DNA from: Tolypeutes matacus
Taxonomy: Eukaryota; Chordata; Mammalia; Cingulata; Chlamyphoridae
NCBI GenBank assembly: GCA_026826555.1
Contig: JAKSZT010054324.1
Span: 5,115,569-5,179,568 of the forward strand
Length of the DNA stretch: 64,000 bases
Direction: 5' to 3'
This document shows positions 21,215 to 33,536 of the stretch, one piece after another (positions within the stretch are counted from its first letter, which is position 1; the number at the start of each line of letters is the position of its first letter). A program made the translations under genes and the position numbers. Below the pieces are notes generated by a model, which worked only from the letters and a program-made list of their open reading frames with translations, was not told the DNA's origin and did no database searches.

Positions 21215-23041
21215 TCTGCAAAGAAGGCTGCTGGAATTTTGTTTGTGATTGCATTGAATCTGTAGATCAATTTAGGTAGAACTGACATCTTAACACTGTT
21301 TAGTCTTCCATTCTATGAACACAGTATATCTTTCTATTTACTTAGGTCTCCTTTGATTTCTTTCTTTTTTTTTTTTTTTTAAGATTTTATTTATTCATTC
21401 ATTTATCCCCCCCTTGCTGCTTGTGCTCGCTGGGTCAGCTAACCACGCCGTGCGGGCAGGCTTGCCTTCACCAGGAGGCCCCAGGAACCGAACCCGGGGC
21501 CTCCCATATGGTAAATGGGAGCCCTACTGATTGAGCCACAGCCGCTTCCCTCCTTTGATTTCTTATAGCAATGTTTTTTAGTTCTCTATGTACAAGTTCT
21601 TTCCATTCTTAGTTAGATTTATTCCTAGATATTTGATTCTTTGAGTTTCTATTATAAATGGAATTTTTTCTTGCTTTCTTCTTCAGGTTAGTTGTTACTA
21701 ATGCATATAAATATTATGGTTTTGGGCTGTTGATGTTGTACCCCACCACTTTGCTAAATTCATTTTATTATATCTAGGAATTTTGTTGTGAATTTTTCAG
21801 GATTTTCTGTATATAGGGTCATGTCATCTACAAATAGGGAAAGTTTACCTTTTCCTTTCCAAATTAGATGTCATTTATTTCTTTTTCTTGCCTAATTACT
21901 CTGACAAGGACTTCCAATACAATGTTGAATAAATGTAACAATGTTTAATAGCTGGTGACAGTAGACATCCTTTTGTTGATCCTAAACTTAAAGGTAAAAT
22001 TTGTCTTTCGTTGTTAAGTATGATGTTAGCTGAGAGTTTTTCATATGTGCCTTTTATCATGCTAAGAAAGTTTCCTTCTATTCCTAGTTTTTGTGGTGAT
22101 TTTATCAAGAAAGCATCCTAGATATTGTCAAATGCCTTTTTCACATCAATTGGCATTAACATGAGCTTTTGTTTTCCCTTCATTCTTTTAATGTGGTATA
22201 TTACATTAATTGATTTTATTATGTTGAACCATCTTTGCCCACCTGGAGTAAATCCCATTTGATCATGATGTATAATTCTTATAATGTGCTGTTGGATTCA
22301 ATTTGCTATTATTTTTTGAGGATTTTTTTGCATCTATGTTCATAAGATATTAGTCTGTAATTTTCTCTTCTTGTGGTGTCTTTATCTGGCTTTGATACGA
22401 GGGTATGTTGGCCCCTCATGGAATGAGTGGAGTATTCCCTCCTCCGCAATTATTTTGAAGGGCTTGAGCAGCATTGGTTTTAATTCTTTTTGGAATGTTG
22501 GGTAAAACTGCCCTGTGAAGCCGTCTGGTCCTGGGCTTTTTTCTTTCTTGAATCATTAATGATTCAATCTACTAGTTTGTGGTTTGTTGAGATCTTCCGT
22601 TTCTTCTTGAGTCAGTGTAGGTAATTTATATACTTCTGGGAATTTGTCCATTTCATCAATGTTATCTAATTTTTTTTGGCATACAGTTGTTCCTAACATA
22701 CTCTTATAGTTCTTTTTATTTCTGTGGGGTTGGTAGTAATGTTTCCCTTTCCATTTCTAATTTTAATTATATGTGTTCTCTATTTTCTTTGTCAGTCTAG
22801 CTAAAGATTTATCAGTTTAATTGACCCTTTGAAGAATCAACTTTTGGTTTTGTTGATTCTCTCTATTGTTTTGTTATTCTCTACTTCATTTACGTCTGCT
22901 CTAATCCTTTTATTTCCTTTCTTGTGCTTGCTTTGTGTTTAGTTTCCCTCTTCTTTTGTGTGCACTTTTCTGCATTTGACAATATCAGTTTTGAGATCAA
23001 GTCTCTGATTTGAGATCTTCTTTTTTAATGTAAGGATTTAA
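21215..23041 (-). pseudogene. L1-A ORF2 RT part
   Basis: The minus strand carries decayed L1 reverse transcriptase: a frame at 21896-22108 holds a Gly-Ile-Glu-Gly-Asn-Phe block and Gly-Ser-Thr-Lys-Gly-Cys-Leu-Leu-Ser-Pro (RT domain B region). Upstream, 22100-23041 encodes the N-terminal RT and linker with many stops. The frame resumes at 26041 after the inserted block. Confidence 0.8.
21363..21549 (-). mobile_element. Young DAS-like SINE, minus strand
   Basis: This is a reverse copy of the SINE at 16995, with a T-rich end at 21363-21382 (its poly-A tail) and the start GGGAAGCGGC at 21549. A perfect 15-bp TSD, CTCCTTTGATTTCTT, lies at 21348-21362 and 21550-21564, inside L1-A ORF2. Confidence 0.93.
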
Positions 23042-23970
23042 AGCTATACAATATGGGCAAAATCTATGATAAGGTAGAAGGGGGTGTTTGGGCAGTGGAT
23101 GGAAATATTAGTGGTACAGTGATGTCATTAGGTTTGATGGTGCAGGAATGTGAGGGGCAGTAGGGTGGGGGTTTGTGTTGGACTACCCATGGAATGGGGG
23201 GAAGGTTAGAGGAAGGAGCAGGTGAACTCTGGGGATTTGCAGGGCTGTAGTTAAAACTACAATGGAAGGAATGTTCTTTTGACAAATATGGCAAGGGAGG
23301 GTTACTGGTGCAGGGTGTAGTGGGTAGAGGGATATGTGGGATAGGACATACCAAGGATCTGCCTCTATGGATTTTGAAAGTGTTCATCTTGTCATAGTGT
23401 GTTATCTCAGTGGGTGCCCATATAATAAACAAGAAAATATCAAACTCCCATCTTGGAGATTCCTGCTATGTTCTCAATTACAGGGGCAAGAAAGTAGGCA
23501 GTGCCTAATAAAAGAAAACAGAACAATATATCAAGGCCTCAATATTATTGCATGTAACTATGAACCTTATTCTTCAAAAACTGAAGCTTAGTGGTTACCA
23601 TAGTTTCCCAGGTGAGGGGGAGGGAAGAATGGAACAGATGGAACATAGGGCACATATAAGGGCATTGGAATTGTTCTGCATAATCTTGCAGTGATGGATA
23701 TAGGCCATTTAAAATCTTGTCAAAAACTATAAAAGTGTTTGGTGCAAAATGTAAACCATAAGGTAAACCATTGACCATGGTTAGTAGGAATGCTTCAATA
23801 TTTATATATCAATTGTAACAAGTGTACCACACACATGTAAAATGTTATTAATAGGGGAGAGTGGGAGAGGGGAGGGGGTTGGGTATATGGGAATCCCCTA
23901 TATTTTCTCTGTGACTTTTCTGTAACATAAAGATTCTTTGATGATAAAGCAAAAAAAAAAAAAAAAAGGC
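23042..23970 (+). mobile_element. L1 3' UTR copy 1 with poly-A tail
   Basis: Phrases shared with copy 2 are 'ctctatgg', 'ttggaattgttctgcataat' versus 'ttggaattgtcctgtatgac', and the final 'aagtgtaccacacacatg'. A G-rich stretch (23857-23883) precedes the A run at 23950-23967. Relative to copy 2 about 900 bases of the middle are missing. The short frames on either strand have no motif. Confidence 0.6.
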
Positions 23971-24139
23971 ACTGGGGGAACATACAGAAGAAATTTAATT
24001 ATCACTGTAAATAAAAGATAACAGAAAGGTACAATGAATTTTTAAAATTTTGTTCTTTTTTAATTTTTGTATTTTATTTGTTATTCATTATTATTATTAT
24101 TTTATTTTTTTATTATTTTTATTTATTTTTTTGGCTTTG
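23971..24139. repeat. AT-rich, ATT-type low-complexity DNA
   Basis: Irregular TTATTATT and TTTTATT runs (about 24055-24135) join the two 3' UTR copies. Confidence 0.7.
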
Positions 24140-26040
24140 TCTTTGGGGAGGTTTGGATCACAGAAGGGTCTCAACTGTGGCAGGGGAATATCACCGGTGC
24201 GGGGTGTCAGTGATTGAGGGATGTGTATGCGGGGGTACACCTGGGGCATGCCTCTATGGCATATGAATATGTTCAAGGGGTCATGGGGCATTGTCTTGGT
24301 GGGTGGAGTCCCACACAATAACCAGAAGAATATTGAATTCCCATCCTGGGAAGTCCTGCTACATTCTCTAATAGAGCAGCAAGAATCCCCCAAGTACATG
24401 GGCAGTGCCTAGCAAAGGAGGACAGACCATTATGCCAGGCCCTTGATATTTATTGACTGTTGTACTTACGAACCTTTACTTGTGGAATTGAAACTTAGCT
24501 TAGTATTATATATTGCCTAACAGTTACCTCTTGAGAGCTTTCTTGCTGCTCAAATGTGATCTCTATCTAAGCCAAACTCAGCATATAAATGCATGACCTT
24601 CCCCCTGGCATCAGACATGGATCCCAGAGATGAGCCTCCCTGGCACTAAGGGATTATTACCAAATGCCACTAATGATGCTTCTGGAAAAATACCTTGACC
24701 AAAAGGGGAAAATATTAAATACAAATGAATTTTCATGGCTAAGAGATTTCAAAGTGAGTCAGGAAGTCATTCCAGAGGTTACCCTTATACATGACTCAGC
24801 AGGATCTCATTGACTGCCACAGTAAACAGTGCCTCAAACAGCGGGGTTCCTAAGGGCTCTAGAGACATCTAGACACTATAAGCAGGGTGGGCAATTTCAG
24901 GAATTCGGCACCCTGTCAGTAGACCTTACTTTGGAATACATGCTCCCCACTGTAACAGAGTTAGACTAATATATAATTTCCCTACACATGGCTCTTTTGC
25001 CCCTTTTATTTGAACCTATAATTAGCACTATAATTTTTAAATATATGTTCCAGAGACTTAAATCTTTGGTCTGTTCATATGCTGGTTGAACTCTGAATCT
25101 CAGCAGAGTTGCAACACCTACTCTCCAGTTCACTGGACTCACCAAGGACAACTAACAAAAGGACGATGATGGGTAATGTCCATCCCCCAAGAAACAAGAG
25201 TATTTACAACTGCAAGCAAGACAGTTCCATCCATCTGCCCCATGGGATCTAAGCCCTTCTCAATCAGAAATAGAGCGGGCATCATCATCCCCAAATCCTC
25301 AAGATTGAGGAATGAACAAACATAAGGGGAAATGCAACTATGGACTAAAGTAGACTTACAATTATTCTAGTAATAGAAAAACTTGTATCATTGATTTAAG
25401 GATAGTGGCTACCAAAGGTTCTGATGGGAGGGTGAGGGTAGAATAGGTATAACATGGGACATTTTTGTGACATTGGAATTGTCCTGTATGACATTGCAAT
25501 GACAGATACAGGCCATTATACATTTTGTCAAAACCTATAAAATTGTGTGGGGCAAAGTGTAAACTATAACGTAAACTATAGACCATGGTTAGTAGCAATG
25601 TTTCAATATGTGTTCATCAATTATAACAAATGTACCACACTAATGAAAGATGTTGTTAAGGTGGGAAAGTGTGTGTGGGGGAGGAGGGGGTATATGGGAA
25701 TCCCCCTATGTTTTTTTTAATGCAATTTTTAAAACTTTATTTATTCACCTCCCCACAGCCACTTATGCTTGATGTCTGCTTTTTGTGTCCATTCGCTATG
25801 CATGTCCTCTGTGTCTGCTTGTCTCCCTTTGTTGCGTCATCTTGCTGTGCCAGCTATCCACAGGCGTGGGCCAACTTGTCCTCACCAGGAGGCCCCAGGA
25901 GCCGAACCCAGGGCCACCCATATGCTAGATGGGAGCTCAACCACTTGAGCTACATCTGCTTCTCCCCTCTATGTTTTTGATGTAACATGTATCTAAAGCT
26001 TCTTTAAAAATAAAAAATTTTTTAAATTAAAAAAAAAAAA
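24140..26040 (+). mobile_element. L1 3' UTR copy 2, long form
   Basis: It begins with 'gaatatcaccggtgcggg'-type sequence, includes 'catggatcccagagatgagc', and ends with 'aaatgtaccacactaatg' followed by a G-rich stretch (25655-25695). I recognise it as the long xenarthran L1 3' UTR. A SINE (25718-25967) splits the last 70 bases from the A-rich tail. Confidence 0.6.
25718..25967 (-). mobile_element. Older DAS-related SINE, minus strand
   Basis: It shares 'tcaccaggaggccccaggag' and 'ccgaacccagggcc' with the young SINEs but has a longer, different right part. An imperfect duplication of 'ctatgttttt' brackets it (about 25706 and 25969). Confidence 0.75.
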
Positions 26041-26812
26041 GAATTTAGAGCTATAGATATCCCTCTCAGCACTGCTTTTCCTGCATCCCATTGATTTTGG
26101 TATTTCATCTTTTCATTTTCATTCCCTTCCAAATATTTCCTAATTTTGCTCATGATTTCTTCTTTGACCCATTGGTTGTTTAATAGTATATTATTTAATT
26201 TCCACATACCTGTGAATTTTCCATTTCTTACCCTGCTATTGGTTTCCAGTATCATTCCTTTATGGTTGGAGAAGATAAATTGTATTATTTCAATATGTTT
26301 GAATTTACTGAGACTTGTTTTGTGACCTAACATATGGTCTATTCTGGAGAATGATCCATGTGTACCAGAGAAGAATGTGTATTCTGCTGCTGTTGAGTGC
26401 GGTGTCCACTATGTGTAAGTTCTAGTTGGTTTAGGTATCATTCAAGTTTTCTATTTCCTTATTGCTCTTGTGTCTATATGGTCTATCCATTACTGAAAGT
26501 GGTATATTAAATTCTTCTACTATTAATGTAGAACTGTCAATTTCTCCATTCAAATCTGTCAGTATTTACTTCATATATTTTGGGAATGCTGACAGGTGCA
26601 TATGTATTTATAATTGTTATATTTTCTTGTTGAATTGATCCCTTTTCAGTATATAATGACTTTCTTTGTCCTTTGTAACATTTTTGGGGGGGAGGGGTTA
26701 CTGGGTGCTGGGGATTGAACCTAGTACATTGTATGTGTGAAGCTGGTGCTCAACCACTGAGCCACATTGGCTTCCCTGAGTTAGTTTTTTCATTTGTTTT
26801 GCTTGGTTTTTG

Positions 26813-26843
<31 letters not shown>

Positions 26844-27180
26844 TTAGGACTCACTGGGAACTGAACCCAGGACCTCCCACGTGGGAGACAGGCACTTAAC
26901 CACTTGAGCCACATCTGCTCCCTGGTTTTTTACTTAAAGTCTATTTAGTCTGTTATTAATATAGCTTTCCCAGGTCTCTTTTGGTTACCACTTGCATGAT
27001 AATTTTGCCATTTTTTTTCACTTTCAACCTGCTTACATCTTTGAATTTAAGGTGAATTTCTTATAAACAGCATATAGTTGGATCTTGCTTTTTTTAATCC
27101 AGCCTGAAAATCTCTGCCTTTGTATTGAAGATTCTAATTCCATTACATTGAAAGTAACTACTGATAATGCAGGGCTTTCT
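26041..27180 (-). pseudogene. L1-A ORF2 endonuclease part
   Basis: On the minus strand this is the front half of L1 ORF2, the APE-like endonuclease and following linker. A frame at 26022-26333 is open for 103 codons; its start is generic L1 sequence with Lys-Tyr-Leu-Glu-Gly-Asn-Glu and a Met-Lys-Tyr-Gln-Asn-Gln-Trp-Asp-Ala-Gly-Lys-Ala-Val block. Many stops follow, and the SINE dimer at 26682-26923 splits it. Confidence 0.7.
26682..26923 (-). mobile_element. tRNA-type SINE dimer with (GTTTT)n joint
   Basis: Two diverged reverse SINE heads lie in tandem: 'gattgaacctagtacattg...ccactgagccacattggcttccc' and 'gaactgaacccaggacctcc...ttgagccacatctgctccc'. Between them is a (TTTTG) repeat at about 26806-26845. 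The first unit ends in a G-rich run (26686-26697). It splits the L1-A spacer/ORF2 front. Confidence 0.75.
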
Positions 27181-28700
27181 GCTGACATTGTGCTATCTAG
27201 TCTTTGCATATTTTAAAACTTTTAAACTCTCAAGTTTTTGTTAATATCTACTTTCATATTTCTTTAACTTTTTTTTCATTTACTATATACAGTATATACA
27301 TTCCATACCATATATTTTCTCTGCAGCTACCAAGGAGTTATTTAATATCCTAAATATATAGCAATCATTTTCATTTGATACCAACTTATCTTTAATGGCA
27401 TACACATAAACTGTTCCTATACGTTCTGTGCCCCCAGTTTGATTGTCCTTGTTACAAAGTGTATCTTTATATGTTGTATGTCCAAAATCATAGATTTATT
27501 ATTACTTTTTATGTGTTTATATTTTAGCACCTGTATGAAGTAAGAAGTGGACTTACATTCTAAAATATCTATAATAGTCTGACATTTGTAATTACCCAAA
27601 TGCCTGCAATTACCAGAGGTCTTCATTTCTTTATACTTCCATGATGCACTGTCTAGTGTCCTTTCCTTTCAGTATGAAGAACTCCCTTTAGCACTGCTTG
27701 TAGGGCAGGTATAGCATTAATGATCTCCCTCGGGTTTTGTTTATCTGGGAGTGTCTTAATTTCTCCCTCATTTTGAAAGTATGTCTTGATGATATAAGAT
27801 TCTTGGTTGGCAATTGTTTCCTTTCAACACTTTAAATATTTCAACCCACTGCCTTCTTCCCTCCATGGTTTCAAATGAGAAATTGGCATTCAATCTAATT
27901 GGGACTCCTTGTCCTTTGCATTTAACAATTTGACTGCTATGTGTCTGGCCACACTTCTCTTCTCATTCATTCATCCTGTTTGTTGTTCATTGGGCTTCTT
28001 GGATGTATGGATTCATGTCTTTTGCAAAGTCTGGGAAGTTTTCTGTCATTACTTCTTTGAATATGCCTTCTCCTTTCTCTCTCTTTTCTTCCTCTAGAAT
28101 TCCCAGAATGTGTCTATTTGTATAGTTGATGGTGTTCCACAGGTATCTTAGGTTGTTTCAACTTTTTCTACCTCCTTTTCCTTTCTAGTCCTGAGCCAGA
28201 CTCATTTCAATTGCTTTGTCTTCAAGTTCACTGATTCTTTCTTCTGACAGCTCCAACCTGCTATTGAAACCCTCCTGGAAATTTTTTCGTTTAAGTTATT
28301 GTCTTCATCTCCAGTAGTTCTGTTTGCTTCTTTTTAAAACAATTTCTATATTTTTATTGAGATTCTCATATTGTCCATTCATTGTTTTCCTGATATCCTT
28401 TAATTTTTTCTCTGTATTTTCTTTCATGTCCTTAAGCATATTTAAGATCATTTTTTAAAGTCTTGTCCAGTGTATTCATGGTCTGGTCTTCTTCATTGTT
28501 GTTTTCTGGATTTTTTTCCTTTTCTTTTGGGTAGGCTGTCATTTCCTGTTTTGTTTTTGTCTTGTAATCATTTGCTTCACACTGTACGTTTTTAAGTGTT
28601 TTAAAATGTTAATTCTGGGATTAAGTCCCTGACCTGTTTCTTGGGTTTCTATCCACCTAGTGATAAGACTGAGATTTTCTTGAGTGCCAGGAGCTAATAT
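27181..28700 (-). pseudogene. L1-A ORF1 and inter-ORF remnant
   Basis: The minus strand matches the ORF1-side region of old L1: coiled-coil-like repetitive coding around 28200-28520 and a 'gaattcttcatactgaaagg'-like spacer. No open frame of useful length survives. The same order occurs in the second L1 at 37900-38700. Confidence 0.6.
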
Positions 28701-29757
28701 AGTCAAACAAACCAAAGCAAAAAAAACACCTTTTGCAATCTTTGCAAATTGCTTTTGTGTTGGCTCATACTCTTTCAGAGTTGAGCTCCCCTGTCAAGAA
28801 GATCTGCCCAAGACAAATACAAAGTGAAGAGTGCTCTCTGTCTTTTCTGGACCTGTATCTTGTCCTGGGCTTGTGCTTGCTATTGACCTTAGTTCATTAC
28901 TCTGTTTACAGGAATTTGAATGTCCCCTCTATTCCTAATAAACAGGCCTTCTCCTTATTCCAGGTTCTCCACCACAGGATTTAAAGCAGGGAGGCATTTG
29001 CCCTGGGTTGTCCAACCCAGTTGTTTCTTATACTGCTACTTTCACTGTCTCACACTGCTTTTGCCTGAATGACAAATTCTGGGAAAGGGGGAAAGCTGGA
29101 AAGAAGCTTTCCAGATAGAAGGAGGCCAGGGACCACAGTAGGAGCAACCCCTGGCTCCACCCTGTCCTGGGAAGAGTATAAGGAAGGGACCAGCAAGCAT
29201 GCCAAGAGCGTCTCCTATCACTCTTTGAATATGCATTTTATTCATTTGGTACTTGCCTGCTAAATGCAGGACTTTAACTGTTTTCCATAGTTTTGAGGAC
29301 AGGTACTGTCTTTAAGTCTCTTCTGCTACTTTGCCCAAGGCTGAAAAGAATAATGGCTTCCCTCAGAGTTGAGACATCAGTGATCTCTAGTAGCTAATCA
29401 AAAGCATTGATCAGCAATCAGATTGCACACCTCCAGATCTTGGGGAATTTGGTCTTTATATCCCACCCTGGCACCAGCAAACTGTACCATGGGCCAGAGT
29501 TGAGTACATCATGCTGCCTGCCATGAGGCTGGGGAATAGGTGATGGTAACCATGCACAGAGCTTACAATTTACTGGTATTTTCCCTCAATTTACCAGCCT
29601 CTTCCTCCCATTCTTCACTGGATGCTGCAAAGTGTTCTACTAGACCCTGGAGTTTCACAACAGTTGACTCAGACAGTACCTGCCTGTTTAATAGTTATTC
29701 TGGTGGAGGGACTGATTCCTGGAGCTTCCTACTCCAACATCTTCTCACAGTCCATCT

Positions 29758-30164
29758 CCTTACTCAATTGAATTTGATCAGTCCATTAGTTGAGAGAATC
29801 TGACACTATGCCAGTATCCTGGTCTCTGGCAAAAATAGCACACATACTAGAGTTTGCCATAAAAATCTAGAGTTAATTCAAGCCATGATCAGGACTAAGG
29901 CCTGTGTCTTATCTGTCATTGTCATCACTCTGGGATGAGGAACCCATGCTGTACTGAACCCCCAGAGGTTACATGCTTGATATCAATCTTACTGTCTTTG
30001 GCAGAAAGGTAACTTAAGAAATGCATTGCTCTACAACGTGTCTAATGATGGGATGACGAGTAAGTAGTAGAAGTAACCACCTAAAATGCAATGCAACAAA
30101 GCAGGATCCAGAAATGAGCCTTTGGAAGTTATTTCTTTTGAGGATGGCTACAGACACAGCACAC
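29758..30164. other. Unique DNA, nothing recognised
   Basis: No gene or repeat is recognised between the 5' end of L1-A and the MIRs. Confidence 0.4.
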
Positions 30165-30340
30165 ATAAAAAACCATTCAGATTTGGAATCAAACAGAGCT
30201 TTGTTCAAACTCTGGTTTCAGCACCAACTGTTTAAGCCATCTTAGAGTAGCATCTTGATGTCTTTGGTCTTTTATTTCCTTGTGCATTAAAATGGAAGTA
30301 ATAATATTAATGGGGCTATCATAATTGTAAGAATCAATCA
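30165..30340 (+). mobile_element. MIR
   Basis: 'ttcagatttggaatcaaaca', 'caaactctggtttcagcacc' and 'taaaatggaagtaataatat' form an ordered plus-strand MIR. Confidence 0.65.
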
Positions 30341-30344
30341 TGTA

Positions 30345-30540
30345 CTACATAATTGTGTAACTTTGGAGAAGTCACAAAAACTTTCTCTGTCTCAGTTGCC
30401 TCATCTGCCAGTGCAATATAAGAACACTTACCTCATAGAATTATTGTGAGGATTAAATGACATAGTATGTGCATGGTGCTTAGAAATGTGCTTAGCACAG
30501 AGTAGACAGACATTCAGAGTACGTTGGCTGTTATTCCTTA
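30345..30540 (+). mobile_element. MIR
   Basis: 'gtaactttggagaagtcac', 'tctgtctcagttgcctcatc', 'gaggattaaatgacatagta' and 'gcttagcacagagtag' form a second plus-strand MIR from core to tail. Confidence 0.8.
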
Positions 30541-32280
30541 TTATAATATAAATCCACTATGTTCCTTTCATAGAACCATGAACATTGATATGAGTATTAT
30601 GAATCAAGGACCAAGTGCTGTTCAGTTGAAATGAAAAGGTTCCAGGAAACTAGTCACCACAGGAAACTTTTTATTTGAGTTTAATGATGATAGTTTGAGT
30701 TGTACCAACCAAAGTCCTGTGGCCCTACTGCTAACAAAGTGAAACAGTAGCAAAATTCTTACAAAAAGATTCAGGATCTTGGAGCTTTTGCCTCTCCCTG
30801 GGTATCTTGAGTAAGTCACCATTCAGGTCACAGTGTGCTCACATATAATAGAGGGGGTTGTATTAGCTGATTTCTGAGGCCCATGTGGCTCTGAAATTAA
30901 CTGAATTTCCAGCACATATATGCCTGTCTCTTATTTGTCATATATTTTATGAAATACTTTTTAAAACCATAGTTTTACATAGAGAAAATTAGCCCATATC
31001 CTTGCAAACTAAATATTTATATCCATAAAAACTTTGGTAGGTAGGAAAAAATCTATTTGTTACTGTATTATTATCTCCATTTCTGTCATGCAGAGAGGTA
31101 TTTTTGAAATTCACATTTTGGACTTTCTTTTCCTTTCCTGTTTTAAATAATTTCTTTTTTATGCTCTATTTTCATTTTCTAAACTTCCTTTCACCTCTTT
31201 CCTTCTCTCTGCCCAGAACAGATGTTCTGATATTCAGGCAAAAAGTTATATTGCTTGATGAAGGTGGGGAAGAGAAGACGAAAACAGCAGGAAGCCTGAC
31301 TTGACTCACTGTGCTATTAGAACATTTTGAAGTATTATTTGGGTTGCTTCCTGAAAAAGGTGGTCCAGGTCAAGTATTATTAACTTTCTGCTTTTCTTGT
31401 GAAATTACAATTCAGTCAGACTCTTGGAGGACTCTACTTATCTTTTTTGTTTTTGTCATTGAACATTTTTCTAAAGCTATACAAAGCCCCTGAAAATCAA
31501 AATGGGACAGTGTTGCATTGCATATTTTAAAGCCCAGTACTACAATTATGCTAATGTAATTAAGCTTTATGAATATAGTATGCAAATCAAATTGTCAAGA
31601 ACTGTACCAAATAAAATTGTTCTTAAAGATAGACAGATTAGTTCTGAAATTCTTACAAAGATCACTGTTTCACCAATTCCTAAGTAGAATATCACTCTGT
31701 AAAATGATTTAAAAAATGCTTTAAGAACATAATCACCAATATTTAGATAATTTTCACATTTTTCTCCTTGGAAATGACATGTTTTGATATAAAGAAGAGA
31801 AAAACTATATCTGTTTGTAATGGAAAGTTTTAAGTATCAATATCTAGAAAGTATTTAGAAGTTATATTGGAAATACAGACTTTTCTCCAGTTGGAACATA
31901 ATATGACACACCATATTTTATGACAAGCTGCTTAAATAGAGATGTTCTATGTGAAGTTAATTTTTAGTCCATGAATATAGTTAATGAAAAATGAGTTTGA
32001 GTCATCAGAGAGATCTGAAATTTATCAGTGGTTACTCTATGAAACTTTTAAGTAGCCATCTGAGAGGCTCAGTGATGAAAAGAGTGATGACAACATGGGT
32101 CTTGAGTCCCTTCTCTTGAGTCTTCTGGGTCCATCTTGCGTTGACCCAGCTCTTATGTCTGGATGTTCACTGTAAGCCCTCATCAGCTGTCACCTGTTTG
32201 ACCCTCCAGTGTCTGAACTTTCAGAGACCAGCCAGAACAAAATCATGGAACACATGACTATAAATAGAAAGAGAATTTAT
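30541..32280. other. Unique DNA, nothing recognised
   Basis: I see no gene or clear repeat in about 1.7 kb. Short frames such as 31104-31304 and 31502-31687 lack motifs. Confidence 0.4.
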
Positions 32281-32545
32281 TTATTTTTTTTGTGATCTTT
32301 TAAATGTTATGATTATAAATGTCACATTTGTGCATTTCAGAAAAGTGAGAAGTAGAGAAAAGTGAAATAAGAAAAGTTCTGTTACTTGATAGCATTTTAA
32401 TATTTTGTCCAACATTTTCTGTTCCTTTTTCAATAAAATGCATACATTTCTGCTATACAATTTTGAATTTTGTTTTTTTAGTTGAAAATAATGTACTATG
32501 ACTTTCCCTATGTTTTTCAACTTCATTTTTAACCTACCCTATGGG
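32281..32545. mobile_element. Possible old L1 3' end fragment
   Basis: Phrases such as 'tttttcaataaaatgcatac' and 'catttctgctatacaatttt' recall diverged L1M/HAL1 3' ends. The call is weak. Confidence 0.3.
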
Positions 32546-33536
32546 TAGACCTTGGTTTATATAAATGCCCCCACCAATGTTGAACGTTCAATATTCTTAT
32601 ATTGGGTAAATTAATAGAAAACTGAGTTTGTTGTGAAAAATACCTTATATTTCAAGGAAGTTATTTAATCTCATACTAGCTGACAGAGAGTATGAGACTG
32701 ATACTGACTTACTATTCTTAGGATTCAATTTTGTAAGTGGCAAAGACTAAAGAAGGCAAGTGAGGAATCAATCTCCTGTCACATTTTAAAAAATATTCTT
32801 CTATAAATCAAAATGAAATGTTTTTGAAATCACTTCATCCATAAACTTAATAACAATGTGTTTTTTCAAAGGTAGACCAAAAATTGTATTATAATAGGTA
32901 CAACTAGGTTTTCTACAAATTTTAAGAAAATTATGGATTTCACTTTGAGAAGAATGAACCTCATTATTAATAATATTATCTGCTCAACCAAAAATTATGA
33001 TTGATTGGTGGTAAGGGAGGGGGTATTTGAATTAGTTACTCCACATTAGTTTAATTAAATGAATGGGTATGCTGGCACAGAGCTTACATTGATTCATTTC
33101 TGACAAATAAGTATTAGGTTGTATACTTTGACATCTCTCCCCCAACCTTCAGTTTTGCAATAAGATTATTTTTAGGGTGAGTCACACACTTGTTCTTGGA
33201 CTGCACCCATTAACAACTACTGACTGGGCTTTGTGTGAGAAGCTACTGCCTCCAATAGTATTTCTTCGTTGATACATCATCTCTTTTATCCACAAGTTCC
33301 CAAAAGTCTCCGCTCAATAATTTCTATTACATTTCTCACTTTAATTCATTCTAGTTTACTTGTGACTAATACTCATGTAAGAGTTTCCTTTCCAAAGGGA
33401 CCAAAGTCTAATACTAAAAGCATTAAATTCTACTGGTATCATTGCCAGCATTAGCCAACACACTGGGACGAGGGAGGCAAATAATATTCGGAATTTTGTA
33501 TTTCTCTCTTTGTGAGATCTTCAGCTCTGTCTTCTC
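32546..33536. other. Unique DNA, nothing recognised
   Basis: No gene or repeat family is recognised. Confidence 0.4.

Larger units (their letters stand above)
23042..26040 (+). mobile_element. Composite block of L1 3' UTR copies inserted in L1-A
   Basis: The host L1 breaks at 'gatttaaagctata' (about 23034-23047) and resumes at 'aatttagagctatag' (about 26042), so a diverged TSD of roughly 14 bases is visible. The block reads on the plus strand and ends in an A-rich tail (about 26003-26040). It contains two related L1 3' UTR copies and an older SINE. Confidence 0.65.
21215..29757 (-). mobile_element. Large minus-strand L1 (L1-A), heavily interrupted
   Basis: Reading on the minus strand from 29757, the element runs 5' UTR (about 28700-29757), ORF1 (27650-28520), spacer, ORF2 endonuclease and RT, and stops inside ORF2 at 21215. 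The 5' end region aligns with the one of the second L1 at 39713-40096. Inserts are a SINE (21363-21549), a 3 kb block (about 23042-26040) and a SINE dimer (26682-26923). The 3' part of ORF2 and the 3' UTR are missing at 21215, which is unusual for an L1, since these normally lose their 5' end. Confidence 0.85.

Noticed and set aside
23064..23432. 122-codon Pro/Ser-rich minus-strand frame
   Set aside because: It is antisense to the G-rich L1 3' UTR copy; composition explains it.
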